Part shown: piece by piece, positions 1-10,689 of the stretch | Position numbering within the stretch: position 1 is the first letter of the stretch | Layout: each line of letters opens with the position of its first letter | Source of the DNA: Viola odorata | Lineage: Eukaryota > Streptophyta > Magnoliopsida > Malpighiales > Violaceae | DNA length: 64,000 nt | Direction of reading: 5' to 3' | NCBI GenBank assembly: GCA_963691705.1 | Contig: OY829545.1 | Coordinates: 11,845,444 to 11,909,443 of the forward strand | Position numbers and translations under genes: made by a program | The notes under the pieces: generated by a model | The model's database searches: none | The model's input: only the letters and a program-made list of their open reading frames with translations | What the model was told of the DNA's origin: nothing

Positions 1-31
1 GAAAAACGGTCAACCATTCAGCAAATTAACC

Positions 32-40
32 TATAAATAA
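32..40 (+). promoter_or_regulatory. TATA box of the pectinesterase gene
   Basis: A TATAAATAA match lies about 70 bases before the ATG at 102, leaving room for a short 5' leader. It is the only good TATA element before that start. Confidence 0.6.
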
Positions 41-101
41 AACTCACTCTACCCATCCAACACCAACAAACCCCTCACACCCAAACAAACAAACAAACAA
101 G

Positions 102-1983
102 ATGAAGAAATTCATTGCCGCCGGTGTTTCTGTAGTTCTTGTAGTCGGCGTTGTCATCGGCGTGGTCGTCGTATCCAACCGGGGCAGCAGCGGCGGTACG
201 GCCAATACCGGAGGAGGTGCCGTGTCCACCTCCACAAAATCAGTCCAACAAATATGTGCTCCCACAGATTACAAAGAAAAATGTGAGACTGTACTCAACA
301 AGGTAAACGATACGAGTGATCCAAAACAATACATAAGCGCGATAATCGAAGCCACATTAGATGCAGCTGGCAAAGCTTTCAATCTCTCAGATGATCTCGC
401 AGTTAAAGCCAACAGTAGCGACGACTCAAAGACAACGATGGCCTTAGACGATTGCAAGGAATTGCTTAAAGACGCAGTGGATGAGTTGGAATCAGCATTC
501 TCTATGGTGGGAGACAGTGAGATGCATACTATGGATAAGCGGGTGGCCGAACTTCAGAACTGGTTCAGCGCGGTTATTTCATATCAAGAAACATGTCTTG
601 ATCAATTCGGAGATCAAGAAGATGCTTCTACCAAAACTGCGATTCAAGCTGGGATGACGGATGCGGGGCAGTTAACAAGCAATGCATTGGCTATTATCAA
701 CGGATTGTCCAACATTCTTGAAGCATTTGGGTTACAATTTAACATCCCTAACCCAAATTCAAGAAGGCTTCTTGATGTTTGCGAGGATTGCGACCAATAC
801 CCCTGGTGGCTATCCGCTGCGCGACGAAGCCTTTTGGCGTCGCCGGACAGCTTCGGGGATTTGAAGCCTAATGTTGTTGTGGCTAAAGATGGGAGCGGGC
901 AGTTCAAGACTATTACAGAAGCTTTAGCCACGTACCCAGGTCTAAGTGAAGGAGGTAAAAAGGGTAAAAAGGGCAAAGGCGCCGCTCCGGCCAACAGTGC
1001 CCCGTTTGTTGTGTATGTTAAGGCTGGTGTTTATCAGGAGTATGTTACGGTGACAAACCAAATGACAAATGTGATCATGTATGGCGACGGGCCTGATAAG
1101 ACTGTCGTCACTGGAAACAGGTGCAATACCAAAGGTTACAAAACCATGAAGTCAGGCACTTTTGGTAAGTTAGTTAATTTGATCAGCTTTATTTTACGGA
1201 CGAATTACAAATGAATTTGTAGCTTAATAGAGATATTTCCTGCAAAGCATATACATAGTTAATGTCTTTATCTATGCAGAGGCCCTTGGAGATGGGTTCA
1301 TGGCGAAATCGATGGGATTTCAGAACACTGCTGGAGCTGTAGGGCACCAAGCAGTGGCGCTCAGGGTACAAGGTGACTTGGCAGTGTTCTACAACTGCTG
1401 GATCGATGGATATCAGGACACTCTCTACACGCAAGCCCATCGCCAACTCTACAACAACTGTACCATCACTGGCACTATTGATTTCATATTTGGCGACGCA
1501 TCTGTGGTGATCCAGAACTCCCTTATTGTCGTGAGGAAGCCCATGGACAACCAACAGAACACGGTGACCGCGCACGGGAGGGTGGACAAGCACGAGACAA
1601 CAGGGGTTGTGATCCAGAACTGTAAGATTGTGGCAGAGGACAAGCTAGTCCCAGTTCAGAGCAAGATCCCATCGTACCTGGGGAGGCCGTGGAAGGCCTA
1701 TTCGAAGGCGATTATAATGGAATCAGAAATATCGAACGTGATTCATCCAGATGGGTGGTTGCCGTGGGCTGGCAGCTTGTATCTGGACACATTGTATTTT
1801 GCTGAATTTGGGAACAGAGGAGCTGGGGCTAATACTGATAGGAGGGTTAAATGGAAAGGTATCCAGAAAATCACAAGCAAAGACGCTGCAACATATGCTG
1901 CTGCACCTTTCATCCAAGCTGATAAATGGCTCAATGTCTCCAATAAAGCGGCTTTCCCTATGGGTTTGGTAGGAAAATATTAA
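102..1983 (+). CDS. Pectin methylesterase with N-terminal inhibitor-like pro-region (type I PME)
   Basis: It removes methyl esters from cell-wall pectin. Two exons, 102-1164 and 1280-1983, join in frame (donor TTTG/GTAAGT, acceptor TATGCAG) to give 588 residues, normal for a type I enzyme. Residues 5-24 are a hydrophobic signal or anchor segment; about 50-210 form the inhibitor-like pro-region with its cysteines; RRLL (221-224) and RRSLL (241-245) are the expected subtilase processing sites. The catalytic domain has every signature: Gln378 in GHQAVALR, Gln400 and Asp401 in YQDTLY, Asp422 in DFIFG and Arg490 in LGRPWK, so it should be active once processed. Two oddities: the usual DFIFGNA is DFIFGDA, and a Gly/Lys-rich stretch (about 284-300) sits early in the catalytic domain. 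The enzyme class is certain from the motifs; which pectin or tissue it serves is not visible. Confidence 0.95.
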
Positions 1984-1984
1984 A

Positions 1985-2040
1985 TCCTAATCCTAATCCT
2001 AATCCTAATCCTAATCCTAATCCTAATCCTAATCCTAATC
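1985..2040 (+). repeat. (TCCTAA)n minisatellite directly after the PME stop codon
   Basis: Nine uninterrupted copies of a 6-base unit begin just behind the TAA stop. The G-rich strand reads TTAGGA, close to but different from the plant telomere repeat TTTAGGG, so it is a simple 3'-UTR repeat and not a telomere. Confidence 0.9.
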
Positions 2041-2123
2041 GGATCTGGACTATTTGGTGAATGGGCAGAACATGTAAATAAACTATAGTCATTTAGTTAG
2101 TTTATTTCACATGGTCCGGATCC
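2041..2123. repeat. Imperfect inverted repeat in the PME 3' UTR
   Basis: The arms GGATCTGGAC / GTCCGGATCC and CATGTAAATAAACT / AGTTTATTTCACATG can pair into an interrupted hairpin of about 80 bases. It may be a foldback relic or a transcript 3'-end structure; the function is unknown. Confidence 0.6.
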
Positions 2124-2529
2124 ATTTAATTTTTTTTCTTCTTTTGTATATGAACATGTATGTAATCCTCCTGGGCTGGCTGCCCAAGTTCTTGCAGTGC
2201 AGCCCATTTAGGATTAACAAGAATCTTTTTCATTCTATCTTGTTTTCTTCGTGGTTGCATGATGAATTTGATGATGGTGTTTAATTAATTACTGAAATGA
2301 ACACCTAGTTTTTAAGAAAGGGATATGATTTTTGGCCCTGATGGCCACCACCCACTTTCATTTTTAAGTGTGATTCTAACATTATACTCCCGAAATTGGT
2401 CCAAACATGTTTATTACTAGTTTTATTGAAAGATATTAGAGTATATTTTTACCAGTAAATAGACCGTGAGCCTCTCGGTCTCTCCTATAGCTATTAACTA
2501 CAACGGTACAACCTCGTGCGTCACACGGT
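2124..2529. other. Intergenic stretch
   Basis: AT-rich sequence containing the likely end of the PME transcript. No gene is visible. Confidence 0.6.
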
Positions 2530-3562
2530 CTAGGGGTGGCCAGTCGGGATTCCCGAAATTCCGAGACCCGAACAAGAAATTATTGGAAATTCCGATTTTT
2601 ATTTTTCCAATCCCGACCCGAAATGCTAAATTACATACCCGACTCCCAACTTTCCGAATTACAATTTCGGAAATCTTCGGATTTCCGAAATTTCCAAAAT
2701 TTCAGAATGCAAATCAATTTACATCATAAATTTCAGTTTTCCAGCAATTTTTCAATAATTGTTCCAATAAATTTATCCAACAAACACAACATCCATCTCT
2801 AAGCTGTCAATTTTTCAACAAATTGAAGTCTAGATCAATCAACAACAATAATAAAGCAATCAAGTCTGGTTAACCAAGCATCAAATAGATTACACCCTTC
2901 TTCTCCACTGAATTTCTTTTCTCCAATAGATTACAAAATACAGACTAAATCCAATGAAATAAGGAATACATGAAATAATTAACATGAAAAAGAAGAGAAA
3001 GAAACAGAAGGAAGGAAGTACCTTGATGAGACGAGCTTGTTCAGTCGGGCGATTGAGGAAGATGATGGTATTTTACGGTTCGATCGATGGAGGAAGACGA
3101 TGGGAAGCAATGACGTTTTATGGGTTCGGTACGGTTAATGGAGTTGAGGAAGAAGATGATGGTGTTTTACTGTTCGGTCGATGGATCCATGGAGGTGAGG
3201 TGAGGAAGAAGACGATTGATGGGTGTAGAGGGAGTCTGGGAGATGAGAGAAAGCGATGCTGCGTTAGGAACTTAGGGTTAGTCACTTAGGAAAAAGGGTG
3301 CAAAATAACAGCAGTGGGCTAGGCCGGCTGGCTAATAAATTAATAATAGCCTATATGTTAGTATTTCCTAAGTTTGGGTTTTCGGGGTACCCGAACTTTG
3401 AAAAATCATTCCCGACCCGACCCCGATATTTATTTCGGGTATCGCTTTCCGATACCCGAATTTCTGAGACCCGAAAATTTGTTTCCAAAATTTCCGAAAT
3501 TTGAAAAAATCGGGTCGGAAAAATCGGAATTTCGGGTCTCGGAATTTTTGGTCAGTCACACC
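2530..3562. mobile_element. Non-autonomous hAT-like DNA transposon
   Basis: The left end reads TAGGGGTGGCCAGTCGGG and runs into repeated motifs around AAATTCCGAGACCCGAA. The right end carries the same motifs inverted and finishes in GTCAGTCACACC. The sub-terminal CCCGAAA/TTTCGGG clusters and the TAGGGGTG-type tip are typical of plant hAT elements. The flanks CACACGGT (2522-2529) and CACACGTA (3563-3570) could be a decayed 8-bp target duplication (6 of 8 match). No transposase is present; a 101-codon reading frame inside (2984-3289) has no recognisable domain. Confidence 0.7.
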
Positions 3563-3570
3563 CACACGTA

Positions 3571-3970
3571 GGCGCCAACCCAATGACAATTGAACCCTCC
3601 AAAAGAGCCACGTTGCCTGCTCCCCCTGCCAAATAAAAGAGAGCAAGGAAACTTGTGGAGTTGGAAGGTTTAATCAATATCAAAATATTTATAAAAGTTG
3701 TGAGATGGAATTTTATAGATTTTTAGAAGTTTAGGATTTTAATCAATTTGAGTTTAAAATAGTTCGTATTTAATGTAGTTATTGGATATCATATGGTTTT
3801 GATTAAAAAAAAGATTATACAATAAATAGGTGGTTGGTTGGTGTGATTCTTTAAACAAAAGATTAAAAAAGTGCGAACAAGATTAATATTATTTTAATAA
3901 ATTTAATAATTCTTGTGGTTCGTATCTAAAATAATTATAAAAAAAAACTACATATACTTAAAAGTTTGTT
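3571..3970. other. Intergenic stretch
   Basis: AT-rich DNA between the hAT-like element and the glycosyltransferase promoter. No gene is visible. Confidence 0.55.
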
Positions 3971-3974
3971 GTCA

Positions 3975-4096
3975 CACGTGACGTTGTAGCTCATGTGTTA
4001 AAATATGTTATAATACGAAGGATTTCAGGAATCCCACGTGGTTTTTGTCCAATCACCGAAAGAGTGAGAGAGTTTCACCGTGGTTTTTATATATAA
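3975..4096 (+). promoter_or_regulatory. Glycosyltransferase promoter with two G-boxes and a TATA element
   Basis: Two CACGTG palindromes (3975-3980 and 4035-4040) precede a TATATATAA element near 4088-4096, about 80 bases before the chosen ATG. G-boxes bind bHLH and bZIP factors and are common in flavonoid-pathway promoters, which fits the downstream gene; actual regulation is inferred. Confidence 0.55.
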
Positions 4097-4176
4097 CCAC
4101 ACTGTTGCAAGATGCGTTTGAACTAATAAATAATAATCAGCCATATCAAATTACCAAATTTAATCTCATTCTCGTA

Positions 4177-6616
4177 ATGCCAAAACCCAAACACATTGCG
4201 GTGCTAGCCTTCCCATTCGGCACCCACGCGCCGCCTCTCCTCAGCCTTGTTCGGCGCCTAGCGGAGCAGCTCCCCCCTGATACCCATTTCTCATTCTTGA
4301 GCACCCAGCAATCAAACGCCAAGCTTTTCGGCGAGGGATCTGACGACGACCACCACGGCCGGATAAAACCGTTCAACGTCAGGGACGGTCTGCCGGCGGG
4401 GTATGTGTTGGGCGCGGCGGGAAGGCCACCACAAGAACCGGTAGAGCTTTTCCTGAAGGCGACGCCTGAGAATTTCAAGGAAGGGATGAAAGCGGCAGTG
4501 GAAGGGAGCGGAGGGAGGGAGGTCAGTTGCATCATCACAGACGCGTTCTTGTGGTTTGCTGCTGACGTGGCGAAAGAAATGTGGGTCCCGTGGGTCCCGC
4601 TGTGGACCGCCGGTCCTCGATCTGTACTCGTGCATATCGAAACCGATTTGCTCCGCCGCAATCTGCTACAGGGAGTCCATGGTACCGGTAACATTTCCCC
4701 TCTTTCATTATAAAAAATGAAAATGAAAATTGATTGTTTTAAAAATAAATTAAAGCTAAATACTCATTTTAGTTTTTATCTTTATATATCATTTTAAAAT
4801 TAGTCTTTACATTTGTATTTGGCTGAAATTGATTTCGATATTTATATAATATAATTAGTTAAGATCAGTCCAATTTATTTAATTTATTTATTTTTTATTT
4901 TTTAAAAATATAAAAAAGATACTACTTTATTAAAAATCTTACATTGAATTAATAAATAAAAATTCTTATCATGTCATAAAAACATATTTTTTGGAATTTT
5001 TTGAAAAAATTAAATCAATTGGACTAATTTTAATCAGTTGTACAAATATAGGGGACAATTTTAGCCAAAGATAAACGGAATGACTAATTCAATAATTTTA
5101 GACAAATGTAAGAACTAAAAGAGACATTTAGTAAAAAATTAATTATATTATTAATTATCATTATAATAACAACGATCGAACTCATAACCTTTAGTTATAG
5201 AAATTATTATTTTTGAATGCCATACTCACACAATGAGTACTTAAATTTAATTTTCTACATTTATGTATATGAAAATGAAATTTTAGGAGTAAATTTAATT
5301 TCATAAATTGTAAATGACTCATAAAGAGATTATATTAATTTAAAATAAAATACTATTATGATAAATAAGCGAGAATGTTCAATTTGCTTATTAGCTGATT
5401 TTTTACAAATCAGAAAATAATTCCTAATTATGTGAGTTTTTTATTTTATTAAATGCTAAAATATATACATTCATCTGTTATTCATAAAATTGACCGATAC
5501 TTAAGAGATTTAAGTAGAGTCAAATATTTAGAATATATTTTAATTTAATAAAAAAATTACTAAAAATATAAATATTATATATATTGTTCAAATTTTGAGT
5601 GGGTCCAAGTTACCCCACTCACTGAATCACGGCTCGTCCATAAGTGAAAGGAACAAGCGCGGGAGAAACAACTAAAATAAGTCTTATAGCTCATTACAAA
5701 TCTCACTTTTACCTCCTTGTTGGATTTTACTGATGCAGGAGGTGAAGAATCGGATAGAACAATGGACTTTCTCACTGGATTTTCTGCAATACGCGTCGCG
5801 GACTTGCCTCCGGAAGTGTTGTCTGAAGATTTGACTTCAGGTTTTCCAGGGATGCTGCATAAGATGGGATTAATGCTGCCACGAGCAACTGCCGTTGTCT
5901 CCAATTCCTTTGAAGAATTAGAGTGTCCCGAACTTGTGACTGCACTCAAGTCGAGACTTGAAAATTTTCTGGACGTGGGTCCTCTTGCAATTGCTTCTCC
6001 TCCTCCGGAGATGGTTTCGGATCCACAAGGGTGCTTGGATTGGTTGGACAGGCAGAGACCAGGATCGGTGGCGTATATCTCTTTCGGGACCGTGATATCC
6101 CCGCCGCCCCACGAGCTAGCTGCGTTGGGAGAAGCCCTGGAGGAGGCTGGAATCCCCTTCCTTTGGTCATTCAGAGGAAATCCTGAGGAGAAGTTGCCGA
6201 AAGAATTCCTGGAAAGAAGCAATAAAGATATGACGGGGAAGATAGTTTCTTGGGCTCCGCAGGTGAAAGTGCTGCAACACACTGCCACAGGGGTGTTCGT
6301 AACGCATGGCGGATGGAATTCTGTTTCGGAGAGTATTATCGGTTGCGTGCCGTTGATTTGTAGGCCATTCTTTGGGGATCAGCGGCTCAATGCAAGGACT
6401 GTGGAGGCGGTGTGGGGGACCGGGGTGGGGCTGCAGGACGGGAAGCTGACGAAAGATGGAGTGACCAAAGCTTTGAAATCTGTCTTGTTTAACGAAGAAG
6501 GGAAGAAAATGAGAAGCAAACTTCTTGAACTCAAAGAGAGAGCTTTTGGAGCAGTGCAACCAAATGGTAGCTCTACCAGGAATTTCAAGACTTTGGTAGA
6601 GATCGTCAACAATTAA
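4177..6616 (+). CDS. Flavonoid/anthocyanidin 3-O-glycosyltransferase-like UDP-glycosyltransferase (UGT78-like)
   Basis: Family-1 glycosyltransferase, probably moving a sugar from UDP-sugar to the 3-OH of flavonols or anthocyanidins in the cytosol. Exons 4177-4687 and 5739-6616 join in frame (donor ACCG/GTAACA, acceptor GATGCAG) to give 462 residues, a usual length. A second donor 6 bases earlier would also keep the frame. The start is the Met of MPKPKHIAVLAFPFGTH; an upstream in-frame ATG at 4045 precedes the TATA element. The catalytic His17 and its partner Asp122 (ITDAF) are present. The donor-sugar (PSPG) box spans residues 342-385, exactly 44 long, ending DQ, which usually means UDP-glucose. 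The oddity is HGGWNS where almost all plant enzymes have HCGWNS (Gly361). The 1-kb intron holds a foldback transposon. The UGT78 assignment comes from overall resemblance; the acceptor is inferred. Confidence 0.88.
4753..5134. mobile_element. Foldback MITE, copy 1, inside the glycosyltransferase intron
   Basis: The ends GCTAAATACTCATTTTAGTT and, inverted, ACTAAATGTCTCTTTTAGTT form long imperfect terminal inverted repeats. Both arms contain GGCTGAAAT...AGTCCAATT-type blocks in opposite orientation. A second copy lies at 8695-9042. No coding capacity. Confidence 0.6.
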
Positions 6617-7107
6617 ATTTAGTTGCTAGTCTTTTAAGGAGTTTTTGTTTGAAGAACATGATCCAATTGAACTTTTTTGTATGCCAAAATTAAAATCCGA
6701 GTTTATTTAGTGACCCAACCTAATGTGAAACAAGACTAGTTATCTTCCGATAGGCTTAAAGTTTTTTTTAATTAAAAAGTAGAACTCAAATAGTCATGTA
6801 AAGGAAAAGCTGGCAGTGAATTATATAGAGTTTGTTTAGGACTGGGTTCTATTTTTTTCTACCACAGATTCAATGGCCAATTGCTTATGGCAGAAACCAA
6901 AGTATATAGTAACACAAGAGTTTAGGTACTCACTTGCAACTTCAACGAGACAAAATCATACTAACTTTTAAGGGAATAACAATTTAAGCTCGCCCCAAAA
7001 TTCCAAAACTTGTTGGAAAAGATGCGCAAATGTGAATCTGAAACTTGGATAAACAAGAACAAATACCATATAGCAAGTAAATCCAGAGTATCATCGGTTT
7101 GAAGGCA
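6617..7107. other. Intergenic stretch between convergent genes
   Basis: Holds the 3' ends of the glycosyltransferase (+) and of the eIF3e-derived locus (-). Nothing else is recognisable. Confidence 0.6.
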
Positions 7108-8400
7108 TTACCGAGCAGCCTGTGGTTGCGCATGCTCTAAGAGCGGACTGACTAACTTGTACGTTCGCCCTGATAGTCCCTTTGTGTGATCAATCAACTG
7201 CTCATACCTGGAGGCAGAAAATAAACAAGTTTTATAAGCAGCGATTTAGCTGCCTCAGGAAAAACAGATGTGAAGAATAGAGATTGAAATCACTTCCATA
7301 GAAGAAATAAATCTAACTAGAAAACCGAAGATGTAAGTATGGTCTTGCATCAAGCAACTGGGTCAGTAATCTTACACATTGGGGTGATTGGGCTCCATGA
7401 TAACAGTTCCTGACTCCGAATCAATCTTGGCATCAAGCTTTGAACTTCGGATAAGATTCACAATCCATCTCTCAGCCTCCTCATAATTCAAATTCAATTT
7501 CTCAGCAAGGACACTGTCATGATTTGTAGAGTACTTTGAATTAGCATCTCTAATAGAGGGAAGCAATAAAAACTAGACTCTCCATTTCACGGATGTGAAG
7601 CGGCTAAAATTGAACTAATTATGATCCATCTCACAAGTACTGAGAACCTACTGTTGCACTGAGGAAAATAAACATTTTTCCCACATCATCAAAAACAAAA
7701 AAGCTTACGTGAGTCTGTAACACGATATTGGTTTTACATTCTACTATCTTATAAAAAACTGTAAGTCCAAGAATAAACAAGAAACTCTTAACAAATTGAA
7801 AAGAAGAAGCATCAATAGAGGATGAGGATTGAAAGATTTCTATTCATTCAACGGAACAAAGGTAGCATTTTGAGGGGGCATATTTCTATTGTGAAGCTTT
7901 AACAAACCATTTAAGCAAGAATATACATACCCCATCTCAATACGCTGATGTATCCGGCAGTAGGTTTCAAATATGAACAGACGTGCATTTTCAAGGAACT
8001 CATCTCTCAATGGCACAGTAGAAAAGTTGCCATCTTCTACTCACTTGCCAAGGAAAGGATCATTTAATATCACCTACAATAATAGAGAAATTAACAAATA
8101 CAGGAACCGATGCACCAGATTGAACCAAATTTCATATAAAAGTCAACCATGCCAATTAGCACAGGATTTAGGAAGCCTACTTCTTCACACTCCATCATCT
8201 TCTTTTGTGCCCCATCAAAGTCAAACTTAACATAAACACATGCCAAAAACTCGGTAATGGGATCTTTAAAAGAATGTTGCTCCTGCTGGATAACCTTTAT
8301 GAAGTCTTTGAATTGAGGTCGTCTTCTTTTGTTGACAATGAATGCAGTTGCTAAGTAGCGCAAAAGATGGGGTGCGCTGGTTTGAATGGCATTAAGATAC
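7108..8400 (-). pseudogene. 3'-half fragment of the translation initiation factor eIF3 subunit e gene, with a premature stop
   Basis: Four exons on the minus strand (8181-8400, 7931-8073, 7376-7513, 7108-7207) with intact splice sites and compatible phases encode the C-terminal part of eIF3e (INT6): the [18 protein letters not shown] segment, the GAQKKM...CEE segment, and the PCI/winged-helix region with [15 protein letters not shown] and [15 protein letters not shown], ending ...AAR-stop. In exon 7931-8073 the conserved GKRVEDG motif reads GK-stop-VEDG: the Arg codon CGA has become TGA (8041-8043). No sequence for the N-terminal half of eIF3e can be found upstream (8401-9840). Because introns are kept, it arose by DNA duplication and not by retroposition. 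A functional truncated product is unlikely but cannot be excluded. Confidence 0.88.
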
Positions 8401-8694
8401 CTAAAAAGAAGAAGAAAAGAAGATTTGAATCATTCGGGGAACAAATAAAGGCTAAAACTTAACATAGGGATGCATAATAGGTATTATTCGAAACCCAAAA
8501 AAATCTTGGCATTACTTAGCCTCATAAATGCTCCTAGAACTTAATAATATATCCAACAATTGCAATATCAACCAGCTATCATCTCAGATAGATGGAAAGC
8601 AAGAACATTGCAAGAGAACCACAGCCGTAAGAAATGCTTTGTTGAGCATGCCTAAGCAACAAAGCACATAATGCATTCAAATAGGAACAAAATC
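8401..8694. other. Stretch upstream of the eIF3e fragment
   Basis: Begins with the polypyrimidine tract of the first remaining eIF3e exon (read on the minus strand), then non-coding sequence. I looked for the preceding eIF3e exon here and did not find it. Confidence 0.6.
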
Positions 8695-9042
8695 TCATCT
8701 TATTTTTAGTTTAAATTGATCCCCATATTTATATAATTGGCTGAAATCAGTCCAATTGATTTAATTAAATTAATTTTTATTTTCAATAAATTTTTAAAAA
8801 ACTTTTTTTTTGCTAATATCTTACATGGCATGATAACGTAGTCAAAATAATAATAACAAAATATTTTTTTGTTATCTTTTGTTATTAATTTATGTAGGAT
8901 CTTAATAAAGAAATTTTTTTTAAAATTTTTGAAAATTAAAAATTAATTAATTTAAATCAGTTGGATTGATTTCAACCAATTATACAAACACAAGGATCAA
9001 TTTTAGCTAAAGACAAACAGAAATGAACATTTAGCCATTTTT
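8695..9042. mobile_element. Foldback MITE, copy 2
   Basis: Related to the element at 4753-5134: both arms carry the block around TATATAATTGGCTGAAATC and AGTCCAATTGATTT, once direct and once inverted. About 350 bases, AT-rich, no coding capacity. Confidence 0.6.
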
Positions 9043-9736
9043 TATCAAAAGAGTCTTTATTTGTACACATTTTTGGAAAAATCAAGATCCCCTATTATCT
9101 CAAAAAGTTATCTTTTATCTCCCCTAACTTTTTTCCCGAACAAATTTACCCTTTATCTTCAAAATTAAACGTGAAACTAACAATCACGTGTCTTGCGTAT
9201 GATTATTACATGCTGCCTTAGATTGCTCTCTTGCTTGCAAGTGATATTAGTGAATTGAATACTCGTGAGGGTTACTAGGTTCATGTTATAAAATTAATAC
9301 AATGGATCGAGATCCATAGGACACATCTTGTTAAATTATACTACTAATATAATGGATCGGGATTCTTAGGGCACATGCTGTTACATTAATCTTTTCGCAG
9401 TTATTTTTAGTGAGCGGCTCCATCAATTTACTTTTACAAGTTTTTGCCCTTCTACAAGTTTTCAAGTTAATCTCTACCGTTTGTTTTGTATCAATGGCTA
9501 AGATTAAGCTCTATCCGAAAAGGAGGATCTCGATTGTTTAGATTATTAGCTTACGCATGATGTAACTGGGGTTTGTATTAGTTAATGCTCTTTCTCATTT
9601 TTAAAAGAAAAAAAGAAGATTTAATGTCCCAAATTACATCATTTTTTAAAGAAAGAAGGAGGACTTAATGGCCCAAAGTGAAACAGCTAGAAGTAGCCAA
9701 AGCCACCTAAAAAACTGTCCAAATAATGTTAGTAGG
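9043..9736. other. Intergenic stretch with a degenerate local duplication
   Basis: No gene. Two imperfect copies of a roughly 45-base block (ATGGATCGAGATCC... near 9300 and ATGGATCGGGATTC... near 9352) lie next to each other. The right part is the upstream region of the transporter gene. Confidence 0.5.
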
Positions 9737-9746
9737 TATAAAAATA
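9737..9746 (+). promoter_or_regulatory. Probable TATA box of the WAT1-like gene
   Basis: TATAAAAATA stands about 100 bases before the ATG at 9843, with a non-coding leader in between. Confidence 0.5.
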
Positions 9747-9842
9747 TGCATGCAACTAATTAGGTGTTCAATTCTGAGGAGAGAAAGAAAAGATTCCTTT
9801 CTGCATTATTTTCCCTTCAAAATAATTCATTAGCAACATTAA

Positions 9843-10603
9843 ATGGGAAAATCTTGTGATATTCTCACTGAGTTGAAGCCTGTGCTGCTGATGGTGGTAG
9901 TTCAAGTCGTATTTGCTGGAGTTAATGTGTTTGGTAAATTAGCAATTGATGATGGAATGAGTATAAAGGTTATGACTGCTTATAGGTTCATCTTTGCTGC
10001 CATTTTCATGATCCCTCCTGCACTCATCTTTGAAAGGTTCTCTTCTCTTCCTTAATCCTTATTACCTTTCAAATTATTAGTTGATTCATTGTACTTCTTG
10101 CAGATCAAAGAGCTCTTGATTTTTACTTTTGCTTTCTTTTATAATTTTTCAAATTGATTAATCTAGAAATAGTTGATTTTGTTTGCTATATCATATTAAG
10201 AAGAATCACTTTATATGTGATTGATAATGCCTAACTATTGTTTTTAGATTTTGTTCTCTCTTAAATCCGATCTAAACCATAATATCACATTTAGAAGAAA
10301 GTAAAATTTGCTGGGAAGCTAATATGAGACCCTTATACACCTATCAGTAGCAGTACTTTTTCTTTTCTTTCACAAGAGAGGGCATAGTTTCAGGAATAGC
10401 AAATATACATATTTGAATGTTACTTAAGTTCATTTTGTGATTGACTGAGAGTGTGGTCATCTATGACGTGAAACAGGAATAGCAGACCGAAACTAACATG
10501 GACAGTGCTCTTCCAAGCGTGCCTTTGTGGGTTATTTTCGTGAGTCACATATTGATTACTTATTATATATATGCGCTAATGTATTTTATACACGTTAATT
10601 ACT

Positions 10604-10689
<86 letters not shown>

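Noticed and set aside
1985..2040. Interstitial telomere
   Set aside because: The unit is TTAGGA, not the plant TTTAGGG, and the array has only nine copies.
4045..4176. Upstream in-frame ATG extending the glycosyltransferase by 44 residues
   Set aside because: The extension precedes the TATA element, has no family similarity, and the ATG at 4177 gives the standard N-terminus.
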